Assembly (NCBI RefSeq): GCF_017115045.1
Contig: NZ_JABXKK010000093.1
Coordinates: 62,001 to 126,000 of the forward strand
Direction: 5' to 3'
Origin: Nostoc sp. NMS8
GTDB lineage: Bacteria; Cyanobacteriota; Cyanobacteriia; Cyanobacteriales; Nostocaceae
DNA length: 64,000 nucleotides
The position numbers and the translations under genes were made by a program. Of this stretch, positions 35,461 through 44,474 are shown in pieces. Numbering within the stretch: the stretch's first letter is position 1; every line of letters begins with the position of its first letter. The notes under the pieces are model-generated. The model was not told where the DNA came from. It worked only from the letters and a program-made list of their open reading frames with translations, and made no database searches.

Positions 35461-36556
35461 GTTGCACTTCGGCGTCTTCTTCCAAGGTGGGATATGTCGC
35501 AATTTCTTGACGACGGTTGAAAAAGGAAATATTCTGACTACGCAACCATCCCACGATACCGTCAGGAAGGACTGTGACGACTATCAAAAATAGTGCGCCT
35601 TGGAAAAATAGCCAGATTTCGGCAAACTGTTCGCTTAAAAAAGTGCGGGCATAATTGACTAACAAAGTTCCGACAATCGCGCCAATTAAAGTAGCGCGTC
35701 CGCCTACAGCCACCCAAATCACCATTTCAATCGAAAAGGCAATATCCATTGCTCTAGGTGAGACAGAACCACTTTGAATGGTGTAAAATGCTCCTGCTAT
35801 GCCTGCGATCGCACCTGAAACTGCAAACACCAACACCTTAAAATCTGTAGGGTCGTAGCCAGAAAATCTTACCCGGCTTTCATCATCACGAATCGCTATC
35901 AACAACCTCCCAAAGCGTCCAGTTGTCAACCAGCGACAAATGCCGTAGGTGATTGCGAGAAACACTACCGTCAGCGTGTAGAAAATAAACTGCGTTTTGG
36001 CATCGCTGACCGTTGCGCCAAACAAGGTTGTAAAATCTATCAGTCCGTTCGTGCCGTTGAAAAATTGTTGTTGACCATTAAAGAAGTTGAAAAATACAAT
36101 AGTTCCGGCTTGAGTCAATATAGAAAAATAAACTCCCTTGAGACGATTTCGGAAAACCAAATATCCCAACAAACCCGCCAATAACCCCGGAATTAGTACC
36201 ACCAAAGCTATTGTCAAAGGAAAAGAATAAAAAGGTTGCCAAAAAGTGGGAAGTTCTGTAACCCCATAAAGTCCCATGAAATCAGGCAATTCTCCAGTCG
36301 GGACTTGGAGTTTCAGGTACATTGCGATCGCATAGCCACCCAAACCAAAGAAGATACCATGTCCTAAACTCAATAGACCAGTATACCCCCAAATCAAATC
36401 GATACCCAAAGCCACAATCGCCAGCGATAAAAATCGCCCCAACAAATTCAGGCGAAACTCCGAAAGCACCACTGGCATAATAATTATAAGGAAGAGTGCG
36501 ATCGCAACCACTACCCCAACTTCGATTAAAATTAACCTTCCCCCCTTCTTTCTCAT
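35435..36556 (-). CDS. urtC: Urea ABC transporter permease UrtC
   Basis: 373 residues from ATG 36556 (MRKKGGRLILIEVG). A GGGAGGA ribosome site 9 bases before it supports this start; an ATG at 36646 would add 30 residues (EPALREGFPPQATGEPEGR) that come from a dispersed repeat. About eight membrane helices. LivM-family features: GIDLIWGYTGLLSLGHGIFFGLGGY, AIRDDESRVRFSGYDPTDFK and WVAVGGRATLIGAIVGTL. It is the second permease of the urea transporter. Confidence 0.92.
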   Translation of the reverse strand: MRKKGGRLILIEVGVVVAIALFLIIIMPVVLSEFRLNLLGRFLSLAIVALGIDLIWGYTGLLSLGHGIFFGLGGYAIAMYLKLQVPTGELPDFMGLYGVTELPTFWQPFYSFPLTIALVVLIPGLLAGLLGYLVFRNRLKGVYFSILTQAGTIVFFNFFNGQQQFFNGTNGLIDFTTLFGATVSDAKTQFIFYTLTVVFLAITYGICRWLTTGRFGRLLIAIRDDESRVRFSGYDPTDFKVLVFAVSGAIAGIAGAFYTIQSGSVSPRAMDIAFSIEMVIWVAVGGRATLIGAIVGTLLVNYARTFLSEQFAEIWLFFQGALFLIVVTVLPDGIVGWLRSQNISFFNRRQEIATYPTLEEDAEVQHERENIGN

Positions 36557-36638
36557 TCTCTGCGTCCTCCCTTCGGGTTCACCAGTCGCCTGCGGAGGGA
36601 AACCCTCCCGCAGCGCTGGTTCACTGCGTCTCTGCGGT

Positions 36639-37799
36639 TCAAACATCAACAGTACGTCCCTTCTGCGGAAAAATCCCCCCAGGCTTCCACTGTAAAAACA
36701 CAATAATCAGCGCAAACACCATCACCTTCGCCATACTCGTCGTCGCAAAAAAAGTAAACAAATCTGCCAAAGGCTTAACAGGACTCAACAACAAAGCCAG
36801 AGTCCCAGAACCAATTAAAAAATTAGCCGTACCAATACCCAAAGCAGCCACAATCGTCCCGGCTAAATTCCCCACACCCCCAACGACAACAACCATAAAA
36901 GTATCAATAATATAGTTTTGTCCCGTATTTGGCCCTACAGAACCAAGCAAACTAATCGCACATCCAGCCACACCAGCTAAACCAGAACCCAGTGCAAAAG
37001 TAATTGCATCAACCTTTTGAGTTGGGATACCCAAACAAGCGCTCATACTCCGGTTTTGCGTCACCGCGCGAATTCTTAAACCCCAGCTAGAACGTTGTAA
37101 AAATAAATAAATTCCTGCTACACAGATTATTGTTAAAGCAATAATAAATAATCTGGCAAAGGGCAATTGCACACCACCTAAGGATACCCCTGCTTGTAAC
37201 CAAGTCGGTGCTGTCACATCTACATTTTGAGCGCCAAACCAAGGTTGAGTCACTCCTAACTGATAAGTTTGACTCAATAAATTGCCCGTTGTGATTGTCA
37301 CTCCCAGCGATAATAAAAATATCACCGCCACAATCCAGTTACGAACCCTTCCCAAATCAGTGCGAGAATTTAAAATCCATAAACCTCCAAAAAACAATAG
37401 AGAAAATAAGCCGATACCAATTATCAATACCCAATTTACACTGCGGACAAACTGCTGAAAAATTAAACTTACTCCCCAAGTTGCCAATAGAGTTTCTAAC
37501 GGGCGTCCATAGAGATAACGAATCACGCCTCTTTCTAAAATTAATCCCACACCAGCCGTGAATATAAAAGCAATAATCAAAGCCAAAAATATATAGACTT
37601 CAAACCACACCCCACCCAATTGTTTGCAAATATTTTGGACAACAAATGTTGTATAAGCGCCGAACATCATTAATTCGCCATGCGCCATATTGATGACGCC
37701 CATCAATCCAAATATAATAGCTAGTCCCAGCGCAGCAATTAATAATACAGCGCCAATACTAATACCATTAAATACAGCTTCTAAAAATCCTGCTAACAC
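36639..37799 (-). CDS. urtB: Urea ABC transporter permease UrtB
   Basis: 386 residues, about eight to nine membrane helices. LivH-family features: FGLMGVINMAHGELMMFGAYTTF, RAVTQNRSMSACLGIPTQKVDAITFALGSGLAG and GGVGNLAGTIVAALGIG. It is the first permease of the urea transporter, 121 bases after urtA and followed by urtC. The 37800-37920 gap is mostly short tandem repeats. Confidence 0.92.
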   Translation of the reverse strand: MLAGFLEAVFNGISIGAVLLIAALGLAIIFGLMGVINMAHGELMMFGAYTTFVVQNICKQLGGVWFEVYIFLALIIAFIFTAGVGLILERGVIRYLYGRPLETLLATWGVSLIFQQFVRSVNWVLIIGIGLFSLLFFGGLWILNSRTDLGRVRNWIVAVIFLLSLGVTITTGNLLSQTYQLGVTQPWFGAQNVDVTAPTWLQAGVSLGGVQLPFARLFIIALTIICVAGIYLFLQRSSWGLRIRAVTQNRSMSACLGIPTQKVDAITFALGSGLAGVAGCAISLLGSVGPNTGQNYIIDTFMVVVVGGVGNLAGTIVAALGIGTANFLIGSGTLALLLSPVKPLADLFTFFATTSMAKVMVFALIIVFLQWKPGGIFPQKGRTVDV

Positions 37800-37854
37800 T
37801 TATTTCTCCACAACAGCTATCAGCTTTTTTAGTCATCAGTCCTTTGTCCTTTGT

Positions 37855-37918
37855 TGCTTGTAACTATTAACCGATGACAAATGACTAATGACAAATGACT
37901 AATGACAAATGACTAATG
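37855..37918. repeat. Heptanucleotide repeats between urtA and urtB
   Basis: Iterations of GACAAATGACTAAT. It is a short tandem repeat of the Nostocales type, inside the operon. Confidence 0.8.
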
Positions 37919-37920
37919 AA

Positions 37921-39237
37921 TTAAACTTTCTTGAACTTACCACCCTTAGCAGGGTCACTCCAATCACAAGCAAATCCCTTAGTTTCTTTCACAAATTGAT
38001 TCCAAGGAACTGGCTCAACTGCTGCCGGAGTCGCATAGACAATATCAAACAAACCATCTTGTCTAACTTGACCAATCCGCACAATTTTGGATATGTGATG
38101 ATTGGCATCCATTGTTATTTTCCCTTCAGGTGCATCTAGAGTTTGACCATAAGCCGCAGCACTTACCTTAGCTATATCTGTAGTACCAGCTTTTTGGACT
38201 GCTTGTTTCCACAAATAAACTGCAATGTATGCTGCTTCCATTGGGTCATTTGTCACCCGATTTTCACCGTATTCTTTTTTGAAAGCTGCTACAAACTTCT
38301 TATTAGCAGGTGTGTCCACTGTTTGGAAATAGTTCCAAGCTGCATAATGACCTTTGAGATACTCTACACCAATTGCTTTAACTTCTTCTTCAGCAATACT
38401 TACAGACATAGAGGGATATTTATCTGGTGTCAATCCAGCCCCTTTCAATTGTTTGAAAAAAGCAACGTTGCTATCACCATTTAAAGTGTTGTAAATCACG
38501 CCCCCATTCGGCAAGTTTTGCTTGATTTTAGTAATGATTGGTGTAACTTCTGTGTTACCAAGAGGTAAATAATCTTCACCAACTGTTTTGCCGCCTAAAG
38601 CTTCCAGTTGAGCTTTAATGATGGTATTAGCTGTCCGGGGAAAAACGTAGTCAGAGCCAACTAAGAAGAATTCTTTGCCCTTATTTTTTAACAGCCAATC
38701 AACAGATGGTTCGATTTGTTGATTTGGTGCAGCGCCAGTGTAGAAAATATTTTTAGAACACTCTTGACCTTCGTATTGCACAGGATACCAGAGCATGTGG
38801 TTTTTGCTCTCGAATACTGGCTTAACGTTCTTGCGGCTAGCAGAAGTCCAACAACCAAAAACTACAGCAACTTTATCTTGATCGATTAGCTTAGTTGCCT
38901 TTTCTCTAAAAGTATCCCAGTTAGAAGCGCCATCTTCGGTAATTGCTTCAATTTGTTTACCTAAGACACCACCAGCAGCGTTAATTTCTTTGATTGCTAA
39001 CTTTTCAGCATCAACAACGCTTTTTTCACTAATAGACATCGTACCACTCAGAGAGTGCAAAATACCTACTTTGATGGTGTCACCAGTAGTAGCCGCCGCT
39101 GGTGAAGCCGTAGGAGTCGCGGCTGGACTCTCTGTAGCAGTTGGAGAATTATTCGCGCAAGCTTTCAAAAAAAAGCTGCTTCCAAAAGTTAAAGAACCGT
39201 AAATAATAAACTTGCGTCGGTTAAATTGTCTTCTCAT
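37921..39237 (-). CDS. urtA: Urea ABC transporter substrate-binding lipoprotein UrtA
   Basis: 438 residues. N-terminus: twin-arginine-like NRRKFIIYG, hydrophobic stretch and lipobox LKAC, so a lipid-anchored periplasmic protein (possible Tat export). A Pro/Ala/Thr linker follows. The Leu/Ile/Val-type binding protein fold includes GDTIKVGILHSLSGTMSISEKSV, KVAVVFGCWTSASRK and NPNGGVIYNTLNGDSNVAFFKQL-like segments. It captures urea for UrtBC. Promoter elements of NtcA type lie upstream (39287-39329). Confidence 0.93.
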   Translation of the reverse strand: MRRQFNRRKFIIYGSLTFGSSFFLKACANNSPTATESPAATPTASPAAATTGDTIKVGILHSLSGTMSISEKSVVDAEKLAIKEINAAGGVLGKQIEAITEDGASNWDTFREKATKLIDQDKVAVVFGCWTSASRKNVKPVFESKNHMLWYPVQYEGQECSKNIFYTGAAPNQQIEPSVDWLLKNKGKEFFLVGSDYVFPRTANTIIKAQLEALGGKTVGEDYLPLGNTEVTPIITKIKQNLPNGGVIYNTLNGDSNVAFFKQLKGAGLTPDKYPSMSVSIAEEEVKAIGVEYLKGHYAAWNYFQTVDTPANKKFVAAFKKEYGENRVTNDPMEAAYIAVYLWKQAVQKAGTTDIAKVSAAAYGQTLDAPEGKITMDANHHISKIVRIGQVRQDGLFDIVYATPAAVEPVPWNQFVKETKGFACDWSDPAKGGKFKKV

Positions 39238-39286
39238 CTTTTTATGAATTTTCCTCTTGATGAATCAGCCAACTTATAGAAAGCTG

Positions 39287-39329
39287 ACAATATCAATCTA
39301 TAAAGTGTGATATTAGTGCGATAGTTTAC
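39287..39329 (-). promoter_or_regulatory. NtcA-like activated promoter of urtA
   Basis: On the minus strand, GTA-N8-CAC (39329-39316) resembles the NtcA site GTAN8TAC with one change. A -10 box TATTGT (39292-39287) is 23 bases downstream, the spacing expected of NtcA class II promoters. It lies about 50-90 bases before the urtA start. In Anabaena urt genes are NtcA-controlled, which supports this reading. Confidence 0.6.
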
Positions 39330-39524
39330 TAGTAAAAAGTGACGCCTTATACAAAAAATTTGGTTTTTGTAATAAAAAACAAACTTTTTAAGATTAAGCT
39401 TTGTGAACTTTATAAAGATTCTTATATCTATGCAAATACTTATGGAATATCTCTTTTCAAAATTCTGGTCTGTGCTGAATAGATAGCTGGTTAACACAAC
39501 AATAGTTTTAATCAACTACCGCTA

Positions 39525-39947
39525 TTACTCAGATATTCCTGGTTCAATCCGTGCCCCAAGCTGAAGAACCCGTCCAAGATCGTCAGCGTTTCGCCAGGTT
39601 TCAATTATCTTGCCGTCGACAATATAATGAATGAATGTAGCAGTGAATATCTGCTGATGACCGCGACTTGGTATGCCAAGAAAACTCTCTTGGATGCAGG
39701 TATTAGTCGCACGCACAACAACTTTGTCACCTTCAGCGATTACGTCTTCAATTGTCCATTTCTGCTGGATAGTCCCAAATGAGCCAAAGAGTTTGCGTAC
39801 CCCTTCAGGGCCAAGGGGAAGTCCTGGTAAACCACCGTGCATTTTCCAATTAGGGGCGGTTATCTCGCAAATTTCTTCGATCTTATGCTCGCTAATAAGT
39901 TCCATCCACCGTTGAGCAATGATTTTGTTGTCCTCAATGGAAGACAT
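39525..39947 (-). CDS. SnoaL-like ester cyclase family protein
   Basis: 140 residues. NTF2-like fold: NKIIAQRWMELISEHKIEEICEITAPNWKMHG, PEGVRKLFGSFGTIQ, DKVVVRATNTCIQ, and FIHYIVDGKIIETWRNADDLGRVLQLG with the His-rich beta hairpin typical of SnoaL polyketide-cyclase-like proteins. Substrate unknown. It lies upstream of urtA and is transcribed in the same direction. Confidence 0.75.
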   Translation of the reverse strand: MSSIEDNKIIAQRWMELISEHKIEEICEITAPNWKMHGGLPGLPLGPEGVRKLFGSFGTIQQKWTIEDVIAEGDKVVVRATNTCIQESFLGIPSRGHQQIFTATFIHYIVDGKIIETWRNADDLGRVLQLGARIEPGISE

Positions 39948-40102
39948 TACTGCTGTTCCTTTAGTGAAAATTAGGCAACTCTAATTATTTAGACAGACAA
40001 GATGCACTATTGTCAATTAACCAAGTTTGAGATTGAATTAAAATCAGTGCAGCGCTTAATTTACCAGCATCAGTAATATTTGTGTTTTTCACTGCGGGGC
40101 TT

Positions 40103-41242
40103 TTAGATTAGCATTTGTGTAATAACTCCATCTTTCTGGCCAGTTGCAAAATTAGCAAAGCGCTTTGCCAAAGGTGGTATAAGTACTAGGGGATTGCTAA
40201 ATCCAGAGAAAACATGAACGCTTTCAAATCCTGGAATAGCACCAATTAAGGGGAGTTGATTGCTACTAAATGCCACTAAGCAGTGATACCAAGTCCCTGG
40301 TAAATTCTCCAATGCTGGTAAAATTTGACCAACACCTTTTCGCAACCATTTTTCGCTTACCTCTGAGTTTACCTTGGCATGAGGATCTGCGATCGCACGG
40401 CTAATTTGACCAATGCAGATACTACCATCTTGAAACTGGATTGCACCCGCATCTAAAATTGGTGGTACTAACTCGTTGCCAAGTTCATCCCACAATTCAT
40501 CAACTTGAGTCGATTCAGCTTCTAGTTGAAACCGTTGCACATTAGCTGGCATAACTAAGGTGCGTAACCTGACATCAACGGGTGGGGTTTCAATGATTTC
40601 TGCGTGGGTGAAATATAACTTGATGGGAATACCAGCAGATTTGAGAAGCTGGCGGCTGAGTCCACCTGCACAAATGACAACGTTAGCGCTGTGAAAAGTT
40701 GCAGTGGTGGTTTTGACACCATCTTGTAATACTTGCAATACTTGAGAAATCTGCATCTCACCCCCAGCACGTTCAAAAGCTTGGATGTAAGCTTGTGCTG
40801 TTTTTTCTGGGTGAATATGACCATGTTTGACAGTTAAAGCCCCAGATATCGCCTCTCGATTTAGCAGCGGTTCCAACTCACAAGCTTCTTGAACGCTGAG
40901 TAAACGGGGAGGAATGGCAGAATGATTATATGATGCAGCAGTTGTTTCTGGGTCAGAATCGGCTGAAATAGTTAGTAATAAATCTAACTCCCGAAATTGG
41001 ATATCAGCGTTTAACTCTTGAGCTAGGATCTGATAACGTGCGATCGCTTCTTCGCACAATAGCCGAGTTAGTGGTGTACTACCCGACCAATAGGCAAGCC
41101 CACCATAACTATAGCGAGTTGCATTCTGTGGTTTGCTGTATTGCTCCAACAAAAGTACAGAAAAGCCAGTTTTAGCCAATTCATAAGCGAGTGCAGCACC
41201 CGTAATTCCACCGCCAACCACAATCCAGTCGTAGGTTTTCAT
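40103..41242 (-). CDS. FAD-dependent oxidoreductase (DAO family)
   Basis: 379 residues. FAD-binding GGGITGAALAYELAK at the start. The LLLEQYSKPQNATRYSYGG stretch, LTVKHGHIHPEKTAQAY and the C-terminal PLIGAIPGFESVHVFSGF match glycine/D-amino acid oxidase-type enzymes. The substrate is unknown. A 2OG-Fe(II) oxygenase gene lies 18 bases upstream, so the two are probably co-transcribed. Confidence 0.85.
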   Translation of the reverse strand: MKTYDWIVVGGGITGAALAYELAKTGFSVLLLEQYSKPQNATRYSYGGLAYWSGSTPLTRLLCEEAIARYQILAQELNADIQFRELDLLLTISADSDPETTAASYNHSAIPPRLLSVQEACELEPLLNREAISGALTVKHGHIHPEKTAQAYIQAFERAGGEMQISQVLQVLQDGVKTTTATFHSANVVICAGGLSRQLLKSAGIPIKLYFTHAEIIETPPVDVRLRTLVMPANVQRFQLEAESTQVDELWDELGNELVPPILDAGAIQFQDGSICIGQISRAIADPHAKVNSEVSEKWLRKGVGQILPALENLPGTWYHCLVAFSSNQLPLIGAIPGFESVHVFSGFSNPLVLIPPLAKRFANFATGQKDGVITQMLI

Positions 41243-41260
41243 ATTAAATGTCTTTCTTAA

Positions 41261-42154
41261 TCACGAATTACTATAAGTTGCTTGTAAACGACTTAAAAGA
41301 TATTCTCCCGCAAGGATAGGGGGATAAATAGGCAATTGTTTTTTCTGGCAACTTTCCAGACAAGCAATTTCTGTATCATCATTAGGATGACAGAAAAAAG
41401 CGATAGAATATCGGGACTGCTTCACCCTGTTATCACTGGGAATCATCACTCGATGTTTGGTTGAGCAAAATATATCATTTGTCCACCGTTGCATTAAATT
41501 ACCAGTATTGACTACTACAGTATCAGGAATTGTAGGTGCGGCAATCCACTCTCTAGATGCTGTCTGTACTTCTAACCCACCAACATCATCTTGGAAAAGT
41601 AAGGTAATACTGCCATAATCGGAATGCTCACCAGCACGCACTTGTCCACGTTTGGGTGGTATTTGTAATGGTGGATAATGTAATAGTCGCAAAGTATGAT
41701 TTTGTTGATTGTGTCTTATAGTAAAATAATTTTCTGGCAATTCCAACGCCAACGCATAAGCTTGTAATATCGTGTTGGCAAGTTCTGTGCAACTATCATA
41801 AAAGGTGACAATAGAGGCATCTATTGTTACAGCCGCTTGTTTGTTTACATTCAACGCCTCTTTCAAGTCGCCTGGTTTCTTGGGGTTAAGACATTCTCTC
41901 TCAATACCAACGTAACCCGTATTACTAAATTCATCACTCCAAGCTTGCTTTTGCTTAACTTCTAAAGGTAAATTAAAGAAATATTTGCTATGGTTGAATA
42001 CTCGCTTGATTAGGTTTTGTGATATTCCCAAATTTTGCAAGTACATGAAACCAATTTCATGACAAGCTTGATAAATTTGTTTGACAACATCTTGCCGAGT
42101 TGCTGCATTGCCATGAGTAAAGGCAGTTAAATCAATTACTGGAATAATGACCAT
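41261..42154 (-). CDS. 2-oxoglutarate/Fe(II)-dependent oxygenase (isopenicillin N synthase-like)
   Basis: 297 residues. The Fe(II) triad is H177, D179 (AGEHSDYG) and H234 (STKHRVMIP), and the 2OG-binding R-x-S is at 248-250 (RYS). The N-terminal VIIPVIDLTAF and FMYLQNLGIS are typical of the DIOX_N part. Hydroxylation of a small molecule is likely; substrate unknown. It pairs with the FAD oxidoreductase gene downstream. Confidence 0.85.
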   Translation of the reverse strand: MVIIPVIDLTAFTHGNAATRQDVVKQIYQACHEIGFMYLQNLGISQNLIKRVFNHSKYFFNLPLEVKQKQAWSDEFSNTGYVGIERECLNPKKPGDLKEALNVNKQAAVTIDASIVTFYDSCTELANTILQAYALALELPENYFTIRHNQQNHTLRLLHYPPLQIPPKRGQVRAGEHSDYGSITLLFQDDVGGLEVQTASREWIAAPTIPDTVVVNTGNLMQRWTNDIFCSTKHRVMIPSDNRVKQSRYSIAFFCHPNDDTEIACLESCQKKQLPIYPPILAGEYLLSRLQATYSNS

Positions 42155-42332
42155 TGATATTTGTATCTTTTTTATTTTGTTTAATTGTTCTGCGGAGACA
42201 TAAACTTTGCTTAAAATTATCCAGGTAGAAACTGACGAACATAAACCTCATATACAAGAAGTATTTTGGGAATATTTTCACGAAACCAAGTTGAAATTCA
42301 GCGAGCAATTCGGCATCAATTTAGATGTTATA

Positions 42333-43238
42333 GCAACCGCCAGCATGGTTAGGACGCTAAGTGCAGGACATACTCCATCGCATCACGTAGACAATCAAAC
42401 TGGTCAAGTTGCTTGCGAATCCGACTTTTGAGCCAAGACCAGCATCGCTCAATCTTATTAAAGTCCGGTGAATAAGCAGGTAAGTAGAGCAACTCACATC
42501 CGGCTTCCTGAATCAGTAGTTCAATGCGACCTCCTTTATGAAACGTGGCATTATCCATGACCACTACCTGCCCTGGTTTGAGTAGGGGAATCAGACAAGT
42601 TTCCAGCCAAATCTCAAATACAGCCCGATTACAGGCTCCTTCAACAGTAAACGGAGCCATCAGTTGCCCAAAACATTGGGCTGCTCCCCATATTCACTCG
42701 CCCTTGTCGTCGTCCTGACTTCAAGGCATAAAACCGTTGTCCTCTCTCATTCCAGCCAAAACCGTAGTCTTCTCGGTTGTCCATACCTGCTTCATCCACA
42801 TAAACAATCGTTTCATCTGCAAGGCTGGCCAACCGCTCTATGAAAGTTTGCCGTTTCGACTCATCCCGTTCGAGGTAGCCGTAGGTCTTTTTTTTCGCGT
42901 AAATCCAATTTTCTTTAGAGCTCGTGAGATTGTGCGATCGCTAATCTCACCCTGCCATAATTGCGCCATCTCCACCTGGGTTTTATATCCATGAGTCTTG
43001 GCAAACGCCCGAAACTGCTCCCAGTCTGTAATTTTATGGTTGTTGCCTCTTGGTCGGTTAGGCAATGCTCTCACATCTCCCGTTTGGGCTTTACGTTGCA
43101 ACCACAGGTTGATCGTGTTGCGGCTGATATTGAACAGTTCACTCGCTTCGCTTTTCTTGAGTCCATCTAACTCGATCGCTTGGATCACTTTCTGACGGAA
43201 GTCGTAACTGTAGGGTTTAGGCATGGCAGAGCAGACGA
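42333..43238. mobile_element. IS630-family insertion sequence in the GNAT gene
   Basis: 906 bases flanked by TA (42331-42332 and 43239-43240), the target duplication expected of IS630/Tc1-mariner elements. The ends show weak, imperfect inverted similarity. It contains a transposase on the minus strand whose reading frame is broken twice. Removing the element restores an intact GNAT frame, which confirms the boundaries. Confidence 0.85.
42349..43224 (-). pseudogene. IS630-family transposase, frame broken at two points
   Basis: Frame pieces are 43224-42838 (HTH, LKKSEASELFNISRNTINLWLQRK), 42832-42641 (first Asp in IVYVDEAGMD) and 42660-42349 (VVMDNATFHK and LPAYSPDFNKIERCWSWLK with the remaining DDE residues). 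The first break is at a run of eight A (near 42885), which could be a programmed -1 slip. The second, around 42685, has one extra G (GGGG after AATAT) and is probably a true mutation. All catalytic residues survive in separate frames. Confidence 0.85.
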
Positions 43239-43677
43239 TAGCAGATCACGATAACACCTTTAGTTTACGTCCTAACTATCCTGGCGGTTGCTATAATACA
43301 TTTTTTGAGCATTATATGACTCAACTGCACGAATTTCTACCCCCTTCAGGACGCTTGCTTTTAGGAGAATACGAGTTAAAAATAGCTGGCTGCGCTTGCT
43401 TGCGAAAGATTGGTGAAGATATTGGCGAAATTAAAAGAATGTATGTAAAACCAGAATTTCGTAGAAAAGGAATTGGTCGGTATTTATTAGAAGCTATCAT
43501 CCATGAAGCTGCCTACATTGGTTACTCAAAGATACGTTTAGACAGCACCCCTTTTGCCAAAGAAGCACAAGTACTTTATCGTCTACTTGGCTTTCAGGAT
43601 ATAGAGCCGTATTTGGAAAAAACAGAGATTCCTTTAGAATATCGAGCAAACTGGGTTTTTATGGAATTAGTTTTAAA

Positions 43678-44181
43678 ATGATTAACATCCGTTGTGAAAC
43701 TCTGGCAGACTACACAAGAATAGCTGAGGTGAACACATTAGCCTTTGTCCAGGAAAATGAGGCTAAACTCGTGGAAGAAATTCGCCGTTCTGACCGCTAT
43801 ATTTCAAAACTTTCTCTAGTTGCAGAGGTTAAAAATGTTGTAGTTGGTCACATTTTATTTAGTTATATTGATCTAGTGGGTGAAAAAACATTACAGGTAC
43901 TCGGTTTAGCGCCTTTAGCAGTTCATCCACAGTTTCAAAGACAAGGCATTGGCAGCACACTCATAAAAGTAGGGTTAGAAATAGCAGAGGCAAAGGGAGA
44001 AACCATAGTTATTGTACTAGGTCATCCAGAATTTTATACTCGCTTTGGCTTTCAACCTTCAATTATTTATGAAATCGAGTCTCCTTTTCCAGTACCAGAG
44101 GATGTATTTATGGTTAAGCCACTGCAAAGCTATCACCAAAAATACAAAGGAAAAGTTGTTTATCCACCAGCTTTTAAGTAG
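43678..44181 (+). CDS. GNAT family N-acetyltransferase (YhbS-like)
   Basis: 167 residues. GNAT features: VNTLAFVQENEAKLVEEIR, VGHILFSYIDL, and LAPLAVHPQFQRQGIGSTLIKVGLEIAEAKG with the R/Q-x-x-G-x-G/A acetyl-CoA loop, then VIVLGHPEFYTRFGFQPS. Pattern matches the YhbS-type acetyltransferases. Its ATG overlaps the stop of the disrupted GNAT gene, so the pair was an operon before the insertion. A partial copy follows at 44341. Confidence 0.88.
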   Translation: MINIRCETLADYTRIAEVNTLAFVQENEAKLVEEIRRSDRYISKLSLVAEVKNVVVGHILFSYIDLVGEKTLQVLGLAPLAVHPQFQRQGIGSTLIKVGLEIAEAKGETIVIVLGHPEFYTRFGFQPSIIYEIESPFPVPEDVFMVKPLQSYHQKYKGKVVYPPAFK

Positions 44182-44209
44182 GTGGATCTAAATATATATA
44201 AGATAGTTC

Positions 44210-44282
44210 GTCATTGCGAACGAAGTGAAGCAATCGCAAAGACTGAGATTGCCACGCTTCACTTCGTTCCGCTCGCAATGAC
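44210..44282. repeat. Inverted repeat of the CGTCATTGCGA type
   Basis: GTCATTGCGAACGAAGTGAAGC at the left is mirrored by GCTTCACTTCGTTCCGCTCGCAATGAC at the right. This widespread bacterial palindrome separates the GNAT gene from its partial copy. Confidence 0.8.
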
Positions 44283-44340
44283 ATTTTATATTTAATAGCA
44301 TCTACTTACTTAATGGACTAGAATTCGAGTCTATGAAAAA

Positions 44341-44471
44341 AGCTGAGGTGAATACATTGGTCTTTGGACAAGAAAACGCGGCTAAACTTGTGAAGTAAAT
44401 TCGCCGTTATGACCTATATATTCCAGAACTTTCTCTGATTGCAGAGTTTGAAAATATTGTAGTCAGTCATC
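44341..44471 (+). pseudogene. Partial duplicate of the 5' part of the downstream GNAT gene
   Basis: The stretch from AGCTGAGGTGAATACATTGG to about 44471 closely matches codons about 15-60 of the GNAT gene at 43678 (KAEVNTLVFGQENAAKLVK then a stop, IRRYDLYIPELSLIAEFENIVVSH). An in-frame TAA replaces the GAA codon (GTGAAGTAAATT). It is a decayed tandem duplicate without a C-terminal half. Confidence 0.8.
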
Positions 44472-44474
44472 TTA

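Larger units (their letters stand above)
42207..43681 (+). pseudogene. GNAT acetyltransferase gene split by an IS630-family element
   Basis: The 5' part (42207-42332, TTG start, GGAG 9 bases upstream) encodes LKIIQVETDEHKPHIQEVFWEYFHETK. The 3' part (43241-43681) encodes the GNAT core: EIKRMYVKPEFRRKGIGRYLLEAI (acetyl-CoA loop) and LYRLLGFQDIEPYLE. Removing the element and one TA joins them in frame (GTT ATA GCA GAT CAC) to 188 residues. The element supplies an ATG at 43223 by chance, so a 152-residue truncated GNAT could still be made. Its stop overlaps the next GNAT gene. Confidence 0.85.

Noticed and set aside
39238..39524. Guanidine (ykkC) riboswitch before the urea transporter
   Set aside because: The conserved ykkC cores are not visible; the AT-rich leader fits an NtcA promoter.
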